DNA of 64,000 nt from Gordonia westfalica (GTDB lineage: Bacteria; Actinomycetota; Actinomycetes; Mycobacteriales; Mycobacteriaceae), in NCBI RefSeq assembly GCF_900105725.1, contig NZ_FNLM01000034.1, forward strand, positions 1,178,001 through 1,242,000, written 5' to 3'. Both the position numbers and the translations under genes were made by a program. Under the pieces are notes generated by a model. It saw only the letters and a list, made by a program, of their open reading frames with translations, was not told the DNA's origin and made no database searches. Of the stretch, positions 7,998 to 14,874 are shown piece by piece (within the stretch, counting starts at the first letter, position 1; each line of letters starts with the position of its first letter).

Positions 7998-8241
7998 GTA
8001 CGACACGTTGAGCGCGGCGATGGCCGCTGGCGATGAGCTGGCTGAGGCTGAGATTCGGTACCGGCTGCTGGCCGAGACGTTCACGGACATGCCCCAGCTG
8101 CGCGGCAACATGAATGGTCAGTTGGAGCGCGTGAAGGCCGAGATTCTGCGGTTGCGGGCGGCCAGGAAGTCGAAGCCTGCGACCTCTTCGGGCCGGCTGG
8201 TGCCGGTCGATACGGCGAGGTTTCGGAAGTCGGGGGCGTAG
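7987..8241 (+). CDS. Small helical hypothetical protein (84 aa)
   Basis: Starts at ATG 7987, 11 bp inside the end of the HNH gene. It is mostly helical (MARKYDTLSAAMAAGDELAE; ERVKAEILRLRAARK), with a basic C-terminus. Size and position next to an HNH gene resemble small terminase or head-completion proteins, but no diagnostic motif is present, so function is left open. Confidence 0.6.
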   Translation: MARKYDTLSAAMAAGDELAEAEIRYRLLAETFTDMPQLRGNMNGQLERVKAEILRLRAARKSKPATSSGRLVPVDTARFRKSGA

Positions 8242-8423
8242 AGGGCGGCCTACTGGGCCGCAACGAACTCCCGGATGACACTCGGGTCTGACCAGAGGAA
8301 CGGGACTGACACCCTACGGGTGGCAGAAGCTGTACCCCATCCCGAACGTCCCACGAACCTTGCCTACCTATCGCGTCAGGCCACGACTGCTAGCACCGTG
8401 TCCGATGGACAGGTGTTCTCGTC

Positions 8424-8567
8424 ATGGCACCAGCTCGTGTTTCGCGACGACACGAGCGGTGGCGTACGTCCCCGGCGTACGACTGGGCTACGGGGAGCCT
8501 GCTGGTTTTCGTCGGGCGAGGCGATGACGACGGGCGCACGCGGTCAGGGTGGTTGGTGCGCGCTTAG
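8424..8567 (+). CDS. Possible small ORF (47 aa), weak support
   Basis: ATG 8424 to TAG 8567 encodes a basic peptide (MAPARVSRRHERWRTSPAYD...). GACAGG lies about 9 bases upstream. It ends exactly where the tRNA-like segment begins. No family is recognised and overlapping frames are also open, so this may be spurious. Confidence 0.2.
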   Translation: MAPARVSRRHERWRTSPAYDWATGSLLVFVGRGDDDGRTRSGWLVRA

Positions 8568-8630
8568 TGCCCCGCCGGGAGTCGAACCCGGCAACCACTG
8601 CTGTTACGGCGGTGGTCGACCGTCAGGGCT
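8567..8630 (-). ncRNA. tRNA-like fold without a D-arm
   Basis: On the minus strand: acceptor-like AGCCCTG (8630-8624) pairs with CGGGGCA (8574-8568) in 6 of 7 positions including one G-T. There is an anticodon-arm-like hairpin CCACCGC-CGTAACA-GCAGTGG (one mismatch), then a perfect T-arm CCGGG-TTCGACT-CCCGG. Only about 8 bases sit where a D-arm should be, the 7-base loop lacks T33, and the acceptor has an A-A first pair. It is therefore a tRNA relic, a phage tRNA-like element or a chance structure, not a canonical tRNA. Confidence 0.4.
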
Positions 8631-8632
8631 AG

Positions 8633-8668
8633 CTTCCCGGTGCCGGGAAGTGGTCAGATTGACCACTT
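8633..8668 (+). terminator. Back-to-back perfect hairpins, terminator-like
   Basis: CTTCCCGG-TG-CCGGGAAG (8633-8650) overlaps AAGTGGTCA-GAT-TGACCACTT (8648-8668), whose run of four Ts ends at 8670 before CGAG. The second hairpin with its T-run resembles an intrinsic terminator on the plus strand, downstream of the capsid-HNH genes. Confidence 0.45.
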
Positions 8669-8862
8669 TTCGAGATGGACTTCTCGCCTGCGCCCGCGAA
8701 GTCCGTTGGGCGGGGCTTCGATACGGTCTTGCTCTCGTCAAGACCCTGCCGAACGGGGAAGTGCATCTCGGGCGATGCCCGGCAATTTCGCCGAGCGGGG
8801 TATGGGGCGGCGAATTGCCCGGGCGGCCTGACGAGAACGTCTACCGTAGACTTTCTCGATTA

Positions 8863-8886
8863 GGGGTACTCGCTGTCGAGTACCCC
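8863..8886. terminator. Hairpin between converging transcripts
   Basis: Perfect 10-bp stem GGGGTACTCG-CTGT-CGAGTACCCC, 9 bases beyond the stop of the antisense cassette (8895). No T-run on either strand, as is common for actinobacterial stem-only terminators. Confidence 0.45.
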
Positions 8887-8894
8887 CCAATCCA

Positions 8895-9437
8895 TTAGCA
8901 GCGGTGCAGTCGGCACCACGGGCCATTGCGGCATGGCTTGCCCGAGCGGGTCATGCGGCCACACTTCGCGCGCAACACGTTGATCGTGTACTTGGCGGGG
9001 AGCTTGCCGAGATGTTCGTGGTCCGGGACTGGAAGGCCTTTGCAGGGTGCATTCTTGTCATCGCCATCAACGACGTAGAGCAGTTCGCCGCCCTCGGACC
9101 CGATGAGTGTGTGAATGAAGTAGCCGTCGACCATCTCGAATATGCGGTGGTCGTCAAGAATCGTGTATCCCTCCCCATCGGCGTATTCGATGGGCAGACA
9201 CTCGGGGCACGTCCGCCAATAGTTGGGGACGTCGAACACCCGCCGACAGTGCTTGCACCACCGGTTAAGCACGTCCGCGAGCTTGTCGCGGTAGCCCTGT
9301 TCGAAATCGTCGTCGTCTCGCAACGTCATTGTCGCCAGCATCTGCTCGGCGACGTGCTGCTCGTCATCGCCTGACGTGGCTGCACGCTCTGCGAGTTCCT
9401 CGCGGGCGGCACGCACCCCGGCGTTGTACACGCTCAC
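8895..9437 (-). CDS. Cys-rich hypothetical protein of the antisense cargo cassette
   Basis: A 180-residue protein, unknown family. A zinc-ribbon-like CKHCRRVF...CPEC lies near residue 62, followed by an acidic globular part (GYFIHTLIGSEGGELLYVVD). A second Cys/His cluster is at the C-terminus (CGRMTRSGKPCRNGPWC...HRC), like small treble-clef fingers. The GTG at 9437 overlaps the upstream stop (GTGA) and is preferred; an ATG at 9455 in the same frame is the alternative. It is the last gene of a three-gene minus-strand unit next to attR, where such elements usually carry cargo. Confidence 0.6.
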   Translation of the reverse strand: MSVYNAGVRAAREELAERAATSGDDEQHVAEQMLATMTLRDDDDFEQGYRDKLADVLNRWCKHCRRVFDVPNYWRTCPECLPIEYADGEGYTILDDHRIFEMVDGYFIHTLIGSEGGELLYVVDGDDKNAPCKGLPVPDHEHLGKLPAKYTINVLRAKCGRMTRSGKPCRNGPWCRLHRC

Positions 9438-9697
9438 TGGTCCAGCCCCAACCATGCGGCGACGTCACCAATTGGTGACAGGATGTCGTCGACCTCTTCC
9501 CCGGTCGCTGTAGAGAGGGCCTGCACGACCCGGCGGGCAAGCCGCGTCACGTCGTCGTGGTCGTAGTCGACGGCCTCCTCGAGCTGCCAGACGGCGTGAC
9601 GCAGTTCGGCCGCGTGGTCGCACTCGGTGTCTTGCTCGTAGAGGTCCCAGGCGTGGCGAATCAGGAGTTCGGCCGGCTCGGTGGTCGGCACGATCAT
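9434..9697 (-). CDS. Hypothetical acidic helical protein (87 aa), cargo cassette
   Basis: ATG 9697 overlaps the stop of the upstream 38-residue gene (ATGA), and its own stop overlaps the next start. The product is acidic and helical (ELRHAVWQLEEAVDYDHDD; LARRVVQALSTATGEEVDDI). The frame is open much further upstream, but the coupling geometry argues for 9697. No family recognised. Confidence 0.55.
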   Translation of the reverse strand: MIVPTTEPAELLIRHAWDLYEQDTECDHAAELRHAVWQLEEAVDYDHDDVTRLARRVVQALSTATGEEVDDILSPIGDVAAWLGLDQ

Positions 9698-9810
9698 GCG
9701 TGCCACCCGAGCTCGATGCAGACGGCCATGACCGTCAGCGGAACGAAGTACATCGCGAGTAGAAATGTCGCCACGCGGGCAACGAGGGATAGAGTGCGGG
9801 GACGGTTCAC
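9694..9810 (-). CDS. Small single-pass membrane peptide (38 aa), cargo cassette
   Basis: GTG at 9810 follows GGAGGTAACC, the best ribosome binding site of the cassette. The product has a basic N-terminus (MNRPRTLSLVARVA) and one hydrophobic segment (TFLLAMYFVPLTVMAVCI), so it should insert in the membrane. Its stop overlaps the next ATG. Small membrane proteins leading a cargo operon can be holin-like or superinfection-exclusion factors; that is speculation. Confidence 0.5.
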   Translation of the reverse strand: MNRPRTLSLVARVATFLLAMYFVPLTVMAVCIELGWHA

Positions 9811-9889
9811 GGTTACCTCCGTGGATCGAGGCCCCGGCGGTGCTACGAACACCGAGCGGGGCCGACTTGTATGCCGGGCGACCCGCTCG

Positions 9890-9911
9890 GATTCCGCACG
9901 TATTCCGCACG
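9890..9911. promoter_or_regulatory. Right arm-type repeat (candidate integrase binding site)
   Basis: ATTCCGCACG twice at 11-bp spacing, the counterpart of 2129-2150 (two differences in 22 bp), in the same orientation and 45 bp from the right att core. Confidence 0.5.
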
Positions 9912-9920
9912 AAACAGAAA

Positions 9921-9942
9921 AGGCCCGGTGGATACCGGGCCT
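9921..9942 (-). terminator. Element-borne replacement terminator for tRNA-Asn
   Basis: On the minus strand AGGCCCGGT-ATCC-ACCGGGCCT followed by TTTTCTG: an intrinsic terminator immediately downstream of the reconstituted tRNA-Asn but inside the element. The tRNA's original terminator was left on the far side at 1946-1978. Confidence 0.65.
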
Positions 9943-9955
9943 GACCTGCTACTTC

Positions 9956-9986
9956 TCTGCTCCCCCAACTGGACTCGAACCAGTAA
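9956..9986 (-). repeat. attR: 3' part of the intact tRNA-Asn
   Basis: Perfect 31-bp copy of attL (1984-2014). Integration at this end keeps the tRNA sequence whole. Confidence 0.9.
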
Positions 9987-10032
9987 CCGTTCGATTAACA
10001 GTCGAATGCTCTGCCAATTGAGCTATGGGGGA
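9960..10032 (-). tRNA. tRNA-Asn (GTT)
   Basis: A 73-nt cloverleaf: acceptor TCCCCCA pairs with TGGGGGA, D-arm around AGCTCAATTGGCAGAGC, anticodon loop CTGTTAA giving GTT (9997-9999), and T-arm CTGGTTCGAGTCCAG. Discriminator G; CCA is not encoded. Its 3' half is the integration target of the element. Confidence 0.95.
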
Positions 10033-10157
10033 TTGCTCTGGCCCTCATCATGCGCCGTGAGCGCATCACTCGAACCGAGGACAGACTCTAGCGCATGCCG
10101 CCGTCGGACAACAAAACGGCAGGTCACCGCTCCAGGGAGTTGAGGCATCTCACCCGA

Positions 10158-11665
10158 TCAGTGACCGGCCACGACGTCGGATTCGTCGACCTCCACCGGG
10201 GTGCGCGCTCCGGGCAGGAACCAGTAGGCCAGGCACACGACGCCGAAGAACAGGTAGCCGAGCGAGACCTCCGGAGCGGCCGCCCAGGACACCTCCGGCG
10301 CGGGATGAGGCCGATGAACGACAGCACCGCGCCCTCGCCGAGGGTCTTGAGTCCCTCGTAGATCACGCCGGCACCGTTCATCGCCTCCATACCCACTTCG
10401 TCGACCGTCGTGCCCGCCGCCGACAACGCGTTGTCGATGAGCCCACGTCCCCACTCGGCGAGGTTCGGCAGCAGCGCCGCGACCACCGCGACCGCGTGCA
10501 GGCGCGGCACCGCCTGGAACGCCTGTGCGCCGATCAGCAAGCCGATGAACAGCAGGATCGGCGCGATCGCGGACACCGGTAGCAGGTAGTTCAGCACCCC
10601 GAATAGCCCGAGGAAACACAGCAGACCGATCGCGACGCCGCTGGCCAGCGAGTAACTCGCACGACCACCGGCGTCCTTCCAGCCGGGATGCCCGATGTAG
10701 ATCGCCGGGGGGAACGGCGACCCGAACGCCGCGCCGATGCACGCGCCGGCACCATCGGCGAGCAGGACGCTGCGCAGGTTGTAGTTGTCCCCCGCCGCCG
10801 CGGCGGACTCCACGTTGCTCATCGCCTCGGTGAAGTTGTAGACGCCCAGCGGTATCGCGGTGCCGAGCAGTGGCGCAAGATCACCGAGGCCGTTGAACAA
10901 CAGGTCGATTCGTTGATCCGGGATGCCGACGGCGATGTCCTCGACGGCCGCGGTCAGGTCGGGCACCGACATGTACCCGCCGGCCCAGCCGATCGCGGTA
11001 CCGACGAGCAGTGCGGCGAGTCCGACGGGGACGTTGCCGGGCAGCTTCACATCGGTGGAGAAGCCGATGAGGATGATCGCGAGCACCGGCAGACCGATCC
11101 ACGCGGCCTCCCAGATCTGCCCTGCCGGACGCATCGAGATGAACGTGATCGAGATACCGGCCAGGGTGCCGAGCATCGCTGCGCGGGGCGTCAGCTTCCG
11201 CACATACGGTCCGACGAAGGCGCCGATCATGACGATGACGCCGATCATGAATGCCCATGCCAGACCGGCCTGCCAGGCCTAAATGGCGTCCTTGGTGTTC
11301 AGATACACCGGCAGCATGACGACGAACACCACGATGAACATGTGCGGCACGCTCGGCCCGTAGGGCAGGGCGGTCACATCGTCGCGTCCCTCCCGCGCGG
11401 CGAGGCGTCGGGCCAGGAACGTGTAGTAGAGGTTGCCCAGGATCAGCGCGACGCCCAGCGCCGGCAGCACCGTGCCGAGGACGTTGTCTGGGCTGAGGCC
11501 GATGACGCCGTTCATCAGGCCCGTCAACGTCAGGACGTTGACCAGGATGTTGAAGCCGAGACCCGAAAAGGCGTTGGTGTCTCCGCGCGTCCACCACGCG
11601 ACCTTCGTGGCCGGGGTCGGTGACGGCGGGTCGGTGGTCGGGGCTGGATCGGTTGCGGCGCTCAT
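10158..11665 (-). pseudogene. NCS2/AGZA-type permease, broken by an amber codon and a 3' frameshift
   Basis: The coding sequence begins at ATG 11665 after GGAGGAATTC. The N-terminal part has the substrate-binding and helix patterns of xanthine/uracil-type permeases (GLGFNILVNVLTLTGLM, DVTALPYGPSVPHMFIV). An in-frame TAG at 11279-11281 follows ...NTKDAI; reading continues in frame as AWQAGLAWAFMIGVIVMIGA. Near 10290-10310 the frame shifts again and the expected end (GYLFFGVVCLAYWFLPG...VVAGH) finishes at 10158. About 12 membrane segments remain recognisable. Next to the cysteine hydrolase and allophanate hydrolase it was probably an importer for biuret or a related amide, now inactive. Confidence 0.75.
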
Positions 11666-11736
11666 GAATTCCTCCGGAATGCTGGGGGTTGTCGGGGAAG
11701 CGAGACGCCGATGTCTCGACTGGGTGGGCGGTGAGG

Positions 11737-12435
11737 TCAGACAGCGGGTTCGGCCGGCGCACTCTCCTTCAGGAGCGGGATGATCGCGGTGCCGGGGGCG
11801 GTCCAGCCGAAGATGCCGCCCTGCGCGGCGACCATCTCCAGTCCCACACGCTGGAACTCGGGGAAATACGAACCGACGCAATCGGATACGACGACGCACT
11901 CGAATCCGCGGTCGTTGGCCTCGCGCGTGGTGGTGTGGACGCACACCTCGGTGGTCACGCCGGCCACGAGTAGCTGAGTGATCTCGTTGTCGGCCAGCAC
12001 CTTCGACAGTCCGGTCGCATAGAACGCACCCTTGCCGGGTTTGTCGATGACGACCTCGGTGTCGAGCGGCGCGAGTTCGTCGATGATGTCGTGCCCGTAC
12101 TCGCCGCGGATCAGGATCCGCCCGAACGCGCCCGGGTCCCCGATCCGCTTCGACGGCTCGCCGCGATTGAGCTTGGCCGGCGGGCAATCCGACAGGTCGG
12201 GCAGGTGCCCTTTCCGAGGGTGGATGACGAGCATCCCGGACGCCCGTGCCGCGTCGAGCAGCGCCGCGAGCGGTTCGACGACGCGCTGCAACTGCGAGAC
12301 GTCGTTGCCGAGGGTTTCGCCGAAACCGCCCGGCAACAGGAAGCCCCGCTGCATGTCGATGATGATCAGTGCGGTGCGGTCCAGGTCGAGTTCGATCGGA
12401 CCGGGTAGTGCCTCGAGGGTGACGGTCTCGGACAT
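11737..12435 (-). CDS. Cysteine hydrolase (isochorismatase family), probable biuret amidohydrolase
   Basis: A 232-residue protein with the full catalytic triad of the family: Asp in IIIDMQRGF, Lys in VIDKPGKGAF, Cys in VTTEVCVHTTTREANDRGF. The VIDKPGKGAFYAT block and the VCVHTTxREANDRGFE block are as in biuret hydrolases (BiuH), which convert biuret to allophanate. The adjacent allophanate hydrolase remnant fits that pathway. RutB-like ureidoacrylate amidohydrolase or another carbamoyl amidohydrolase are the main alternatives. This is the only intact enzyme of the cluster. Confidence 0.75.
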   Translation of the reverse strand: MSETVTLEALPGPIELDLDRTALIIIDMQRGFLLPGGFGETLGNDVSQLQRVVEPLAALLDAARASGMLVIHPRKGHLPDLSDCPPAKLNRGEPSKRIGDPGAFGRILIRGEYGHDIIDELAPLDTEVVIDKPGKGAFYATGLSKVLADNEITQLLVAGVTTEVCVHTTTREANDRGFECVVVSDCVGSYFPEFQRVGLEMVAAQGGIFGWTAPGTAIIPLLKESAPAEPAV

Positions 12436-12466
12436 CGGATGGCCTTCCGTTATGGATGTTCGGATT

Positions 12467-13886
12467 TCAGGACGCGGGAAGCGTTGTCGAGGTGTGGGCA
12501 GCGCTGGTCGACGACGTCCGGTCGCGCGGCTCGTCGAGCAGCGCGGCCGCCAGCTGGAGCACGGTGTCGTCGGTGAGCGCCGCCCCGGGGAGCATCGCGC
12601 TGTGAGGACGGCCGTCGGATGTCACACCTTACGGAACCGCGATCCCGATGAGGTCGAGGAGGTTTCCGAAATGCGTGTAGTGACCGAGCATGGTGTTGGT
12701 CGCGATCGGTTGCGCCAGCACCTCGTCGACGGTGAAGGTCCGCCCGATCGTGGGGACCACGAGGACATCGATCCCCTGCCACACCCGCCCGATCTCGGCC
12801 TTGCGCTCCTGCAATCTCTGCAGCGCGGCGAAAGCGTCGACTGCGGTGTACTTCTCACCACTGCGGAGGATGTCGCGGACCACGGGGTGGATCTCGTCGG
12901 GCTTCTCCGCGAGGAAGTCGCCGAACACGACGAGCCGCTCGGCGACCCACGGCCCCGAGTACAGCAACTCGCCCGCGGCAAGGAACGGAGCCAGGGATAC
13001 GTCGACGATCTCGACCCCACCCGGTAAGGCCAGGTGCGCCAGTCGGTTTCGGAACGCCAGATGCGCCTCCCGCATGGCGTCGTCGCCGAAGAACTCCAGT
13101 TCCTCGACCGGCGGGAGACCGATCGTGATCGTCGACCCGTCGAAACCGGGCCCGCGATCGCGCGACCAGGGATCGGCGTCGTCCCGGCCCATCATCACGC
13201 TCATGACGCGGTCCATGTCGTCGACGGTCGCGGTCATCGCCGTGATGCAGTCCAGGGATTTACACGCCGGTACCAGTCCCACGGTGCTGATCAGGCCGCG
13301 CGACGGCTTGTATCCGATGATGCCGTTGAGCGCGGCGGGCACGCGCCCCGAGCCGGCGGTGACGGCGGCGACGGCGAAGGGCACGTTGCCGAGCGCGACC
13401 GCGAGCGCCGAGCCGGAACTCGAACCGCCGGAGATCATCTCGTTTCCGTACACCCCGCGCGGCATCGCGTACGGGGTTCGTGTGCCGTTGAGGCCGGTCG
13501 CGAATTGATCGAGGTTGGTCTTGCCGATGTAGAGCGCCCCGGCATCGAGCAGACGCTGCACGACGGGCGCGGTGGCGTCGGGAAGTACGCGTAGCCGGGG
13601 CAGGAGAGGGTCGTCGGGACGCCGGCCACATCGATGGAGTCCTTGACGCCGATGGGACTCCGTACAGCGGCAGGTCGCGCGCGCCGGGTCGGCTCTCGAG
13701 TTCGGCCGCCGCACCGAGGACCTCGTCGCGCGGCACCGTCGACAGCCAGGTCCCGTCGTCGCCCCACGCCTCGATGGCGTCGAGGACCATGCGTGCGGTC
13801 CGGGTCGGGGACCCGCTGCCGTGCAGGTGCGAGTCGAGGACCTCGGCAACCGTGGGACCCGTGGTGGGCCCGCCCGAAAGTGTCAT
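12467..13886 (-). pseudogene. Allophanate hydrolase/amidase (AtzF-like), several frameshifts
   Basis: The N-terminus (MTLSGGPTTGPTVAEVLDSH) is read from 13886, then one base is missing near 13655-13659 (GVP to IGVKDSIDVAG) and another near 13580-13582 (GYAYFP to DATAPVVQRL). The middle contains the amidase signature: Lys in VKDSIDVAG and the Ser pair in ISGGSSSGSALAVALG. The frame stops at 12629 after LLDLIGIAVP. A C-terminal remnant (LPGAALTDDTVLQLAAALLD) follows after an apparent deletion and ends at 12467. The C-terminal allophanate-decarboxylating domain of full-length AtzF is absent. Allophanate hydrolase releases ammonia and CO2 from allophanate. Confidence 0.8.
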
Positions 13887-13888
13887 AC

Positions 13889-13902
13889 CGTCGATTGTCG
13901 AC
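13889..13902. promoter_or_regulatory. Operator-like motif upstream of the amidase operon
   Basis: CGTCGATTGTCGAC, 2 bp upstream of the amidase ATG. The same 14-bp motif with one change lies upstream of the GntR gene at 14696-14709. A weaker match (TGTCGATTGTGTTA) is at 13931-13944, near the end of the regulator gene. Confidence 0.5.
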
Positions 13903-13950
13903 AGAATAATGGCGCCTGCGGAACGGCTGTGTGTCGATTGTGTTAGCTGG

Positions 13951-14646
13951 TCAGCGCGGGTGTTCGTCCCCGGCCGTCGCCGACACCAGGTCCAGATAGT
14001 GGAGGTGACCGTGGTCGTGGAGCGCTGCGATGGCGGCCGCGGGGTCGTTGCGTTCGAGCGCGTCGAGGATCGCCTGATGCCGGTTGAAGCCGTCGTCGGG
14101 TCCGTGGTGGTCGGCGGTCTCGGTCCGCAGGTTGACCGCCATCGGCAACTGGAGCTTCAGCAGAATCGGCTCGAGGGTGATGTCGAGCTGCCGGTTCCCG
14201 GCGAGTCCGACGACGGCTGCATGGAATCGACGGTGCGCATCGTCGCGCGCGAGATCGTCTGTGGCACGGCGCATCGCATCGATCGCTGCACGCAGAGGTG
14301 CGAGCTGTGACTCCGGGTCCGTCAACGGCAGGGCGGCCTCGACGGCGTACCGCTCGAGCACCTGACGCAGCTCGAACAGCTGCAGGATGTCCCGAGGCGA
14401 CCACTCCGCGACGCGGACCCCACGACGCGGCTGATGCTCGACGAGCCCCTGCTGCGCGAGCAGCCGCAACGCCTCGCGTACGGGAGCCCGGCTGATGCCG
14501 AGGTCGGCGCACAGCGTCTCCTCGACGATCTTCTGCCCCGGGGCCAGGGCGCCGCTCATGATGGCGTCCCGGATGCGGCGGCCGGCCACGTCGACAAGGC
14601 TCTCCGGCAGCTCGCCGCCGCCGTGGGAACCCTCCCCGACCGTCAT
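13951..14646 (-). CDS. GntR-family (FadR/FCD subfamily) regulator
   Basis: A 231-residue protein. The N-terminal wHTH contains RIRDAIMSGALAPGQKIVEE, LGISRAPVREALRLLAQQGL and VEHQPRRGVRV; the C-terminal helical FCD domain carries Asp/His metal-site positions (ARDDAHRRFHAAVVGLAGN, NRHQAILDALERND). ATG 14646 has GGGAGA about 8 bases upstream. It is the first gene of the decayed amide-degradation cluster, 64 bp before the amidase, and likely represses it in the absence of a small carboxylate-like effector. Confidence 0.85.
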   Translation of the reverse strand: MTVGEGSHGGGELPESLVDVAGRRIRDAIMSGALAPGQKIVEETLCADLGISRAPVREALRLLAQQGLVEHQPRRGVRVAEWSPRDILQLFELRQVLERYAVEAALPLTDPESQLAPLRAAIDAMRRATDDLARDDAHRRFHAAVVGLAGNRQLDITLEPILLKLQLPMAVNLRTETADHHGPDDGFNRHQAILDALERNDPAAAIAALHDHGHLHYLDLVSATAGDEHPR

Positions 14647-14695
14647 CCGCACACTCTCCCATCGCACCGTGTCCGATTTTCGGCCAGTGTAGCGC

Positions 14696-14709
14696 CGTCG
14701 ACTGTCGAC
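14696..14709. promoter_or_regulatory. Operator-like motif upstream of the GntR gene
   Basis: CGTCGACTGTCGAC, 50 bp upstream of the regulator's start, matching 13889-13902 in 13 of 14 positions. Suggests autoregulation. Confidence 0.5.
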
Positions 14710-14785
14710 CGTTTTCCACCACACTTGGCTGCAGTCCCCGATGTCGGGTGCGGTAATCTCCTCCCCGCGGGCCGGGTGCCCGCAC

Positions 14786-14862
14786 GGGGAGTTAGCTCAG
14801 TTGGTTAGAGCCGTCGACTCATAATCGATTGGTCGCGGGTTCAAGTCCCGCACTCCCCACCA
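14786..14862 (+). tRNA. tRNA-Met (CAT)
   Basis: A 77-nt cloverleaf with acceptor GGGGAGT/ACTCCCC, D-arm TTAGCTCAGTTGGTTAGAGC, anticodon loop CTCATAA giving CAT (14820-14822), T-arm GCGGGTTCAAGTCCCGC and an encoded CCA. The first acceptor base pair is G-C and the D-loop is elongator-like, so it is elongator Met. A lysidine-modified Ile tRNA with CAT cannot be fully excluded. Confidence 0.93.
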
Positions 14863-14874
14863 CGGGCGGCGACG

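Larger units (their letters stand above)
8242..8894. other. Structured, mostly non-coding stretch of the element
   Basis: No convincing gene spans this 650-bp stretch. A 207-codon frame (8275-8898) runs through it, but it crosses several perfect hairpins and a tRNA-like fold and has no ribosome binding site. Visible structures: the tRNA-like segment 8567-8630, back-to-back hairpins 8633-8668, an imperfect stem of 16-base arms (GCCCGGCAATTTCGCC near 8776 with GGCGAATTGCCCGGGC near 8808), and a perfect hairpin at 8863-8886. Possible roles are packaging site, origin or non-coding RNA; none can be shown from sequence. Confidence 0.5.
1984..9986. mobile_element. Integrated phiRv1-like satellite/cryptic prophage in tRNA-Asn
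   Basis: The element is bounded by an identical 31-bp sequence at 1984-2014 and 9956-9986, which is the 3' end of tRNA-Asn. The intact tRNA is at the right end. Just inside are a tyrosine recombinase gene (left) and related arm-type repeats at both ends. Contents in order: integrase (frameshifted), small HTH protein, four to five overlapping small genes including a RecA-like ATPase, scaffold-like protein, HK97-type capsid, HNH nuclease, small protein, structured non-coding DNA, and an antisense three-gene cassette. The gene set resembles the 10-kb phiRv1/phiRv2 elements of M. tuberculosis. No portal, large terminase, tail, lysis or obvious repressor gene is visible. Confidence 0.88.

Noticed and set aside
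8567..8630. Calling this a real tRNA gene
   Set aside because: No D-arm, no T33, mismatched first acceptor pair; reported only as tRNA-like.
8275..8898. 207-codon frame in the element as a gene
   Set aside because: It crosses the tRNA-like fold and several perfect hairpins, has irregular composition, no ribosome site and no known motif.
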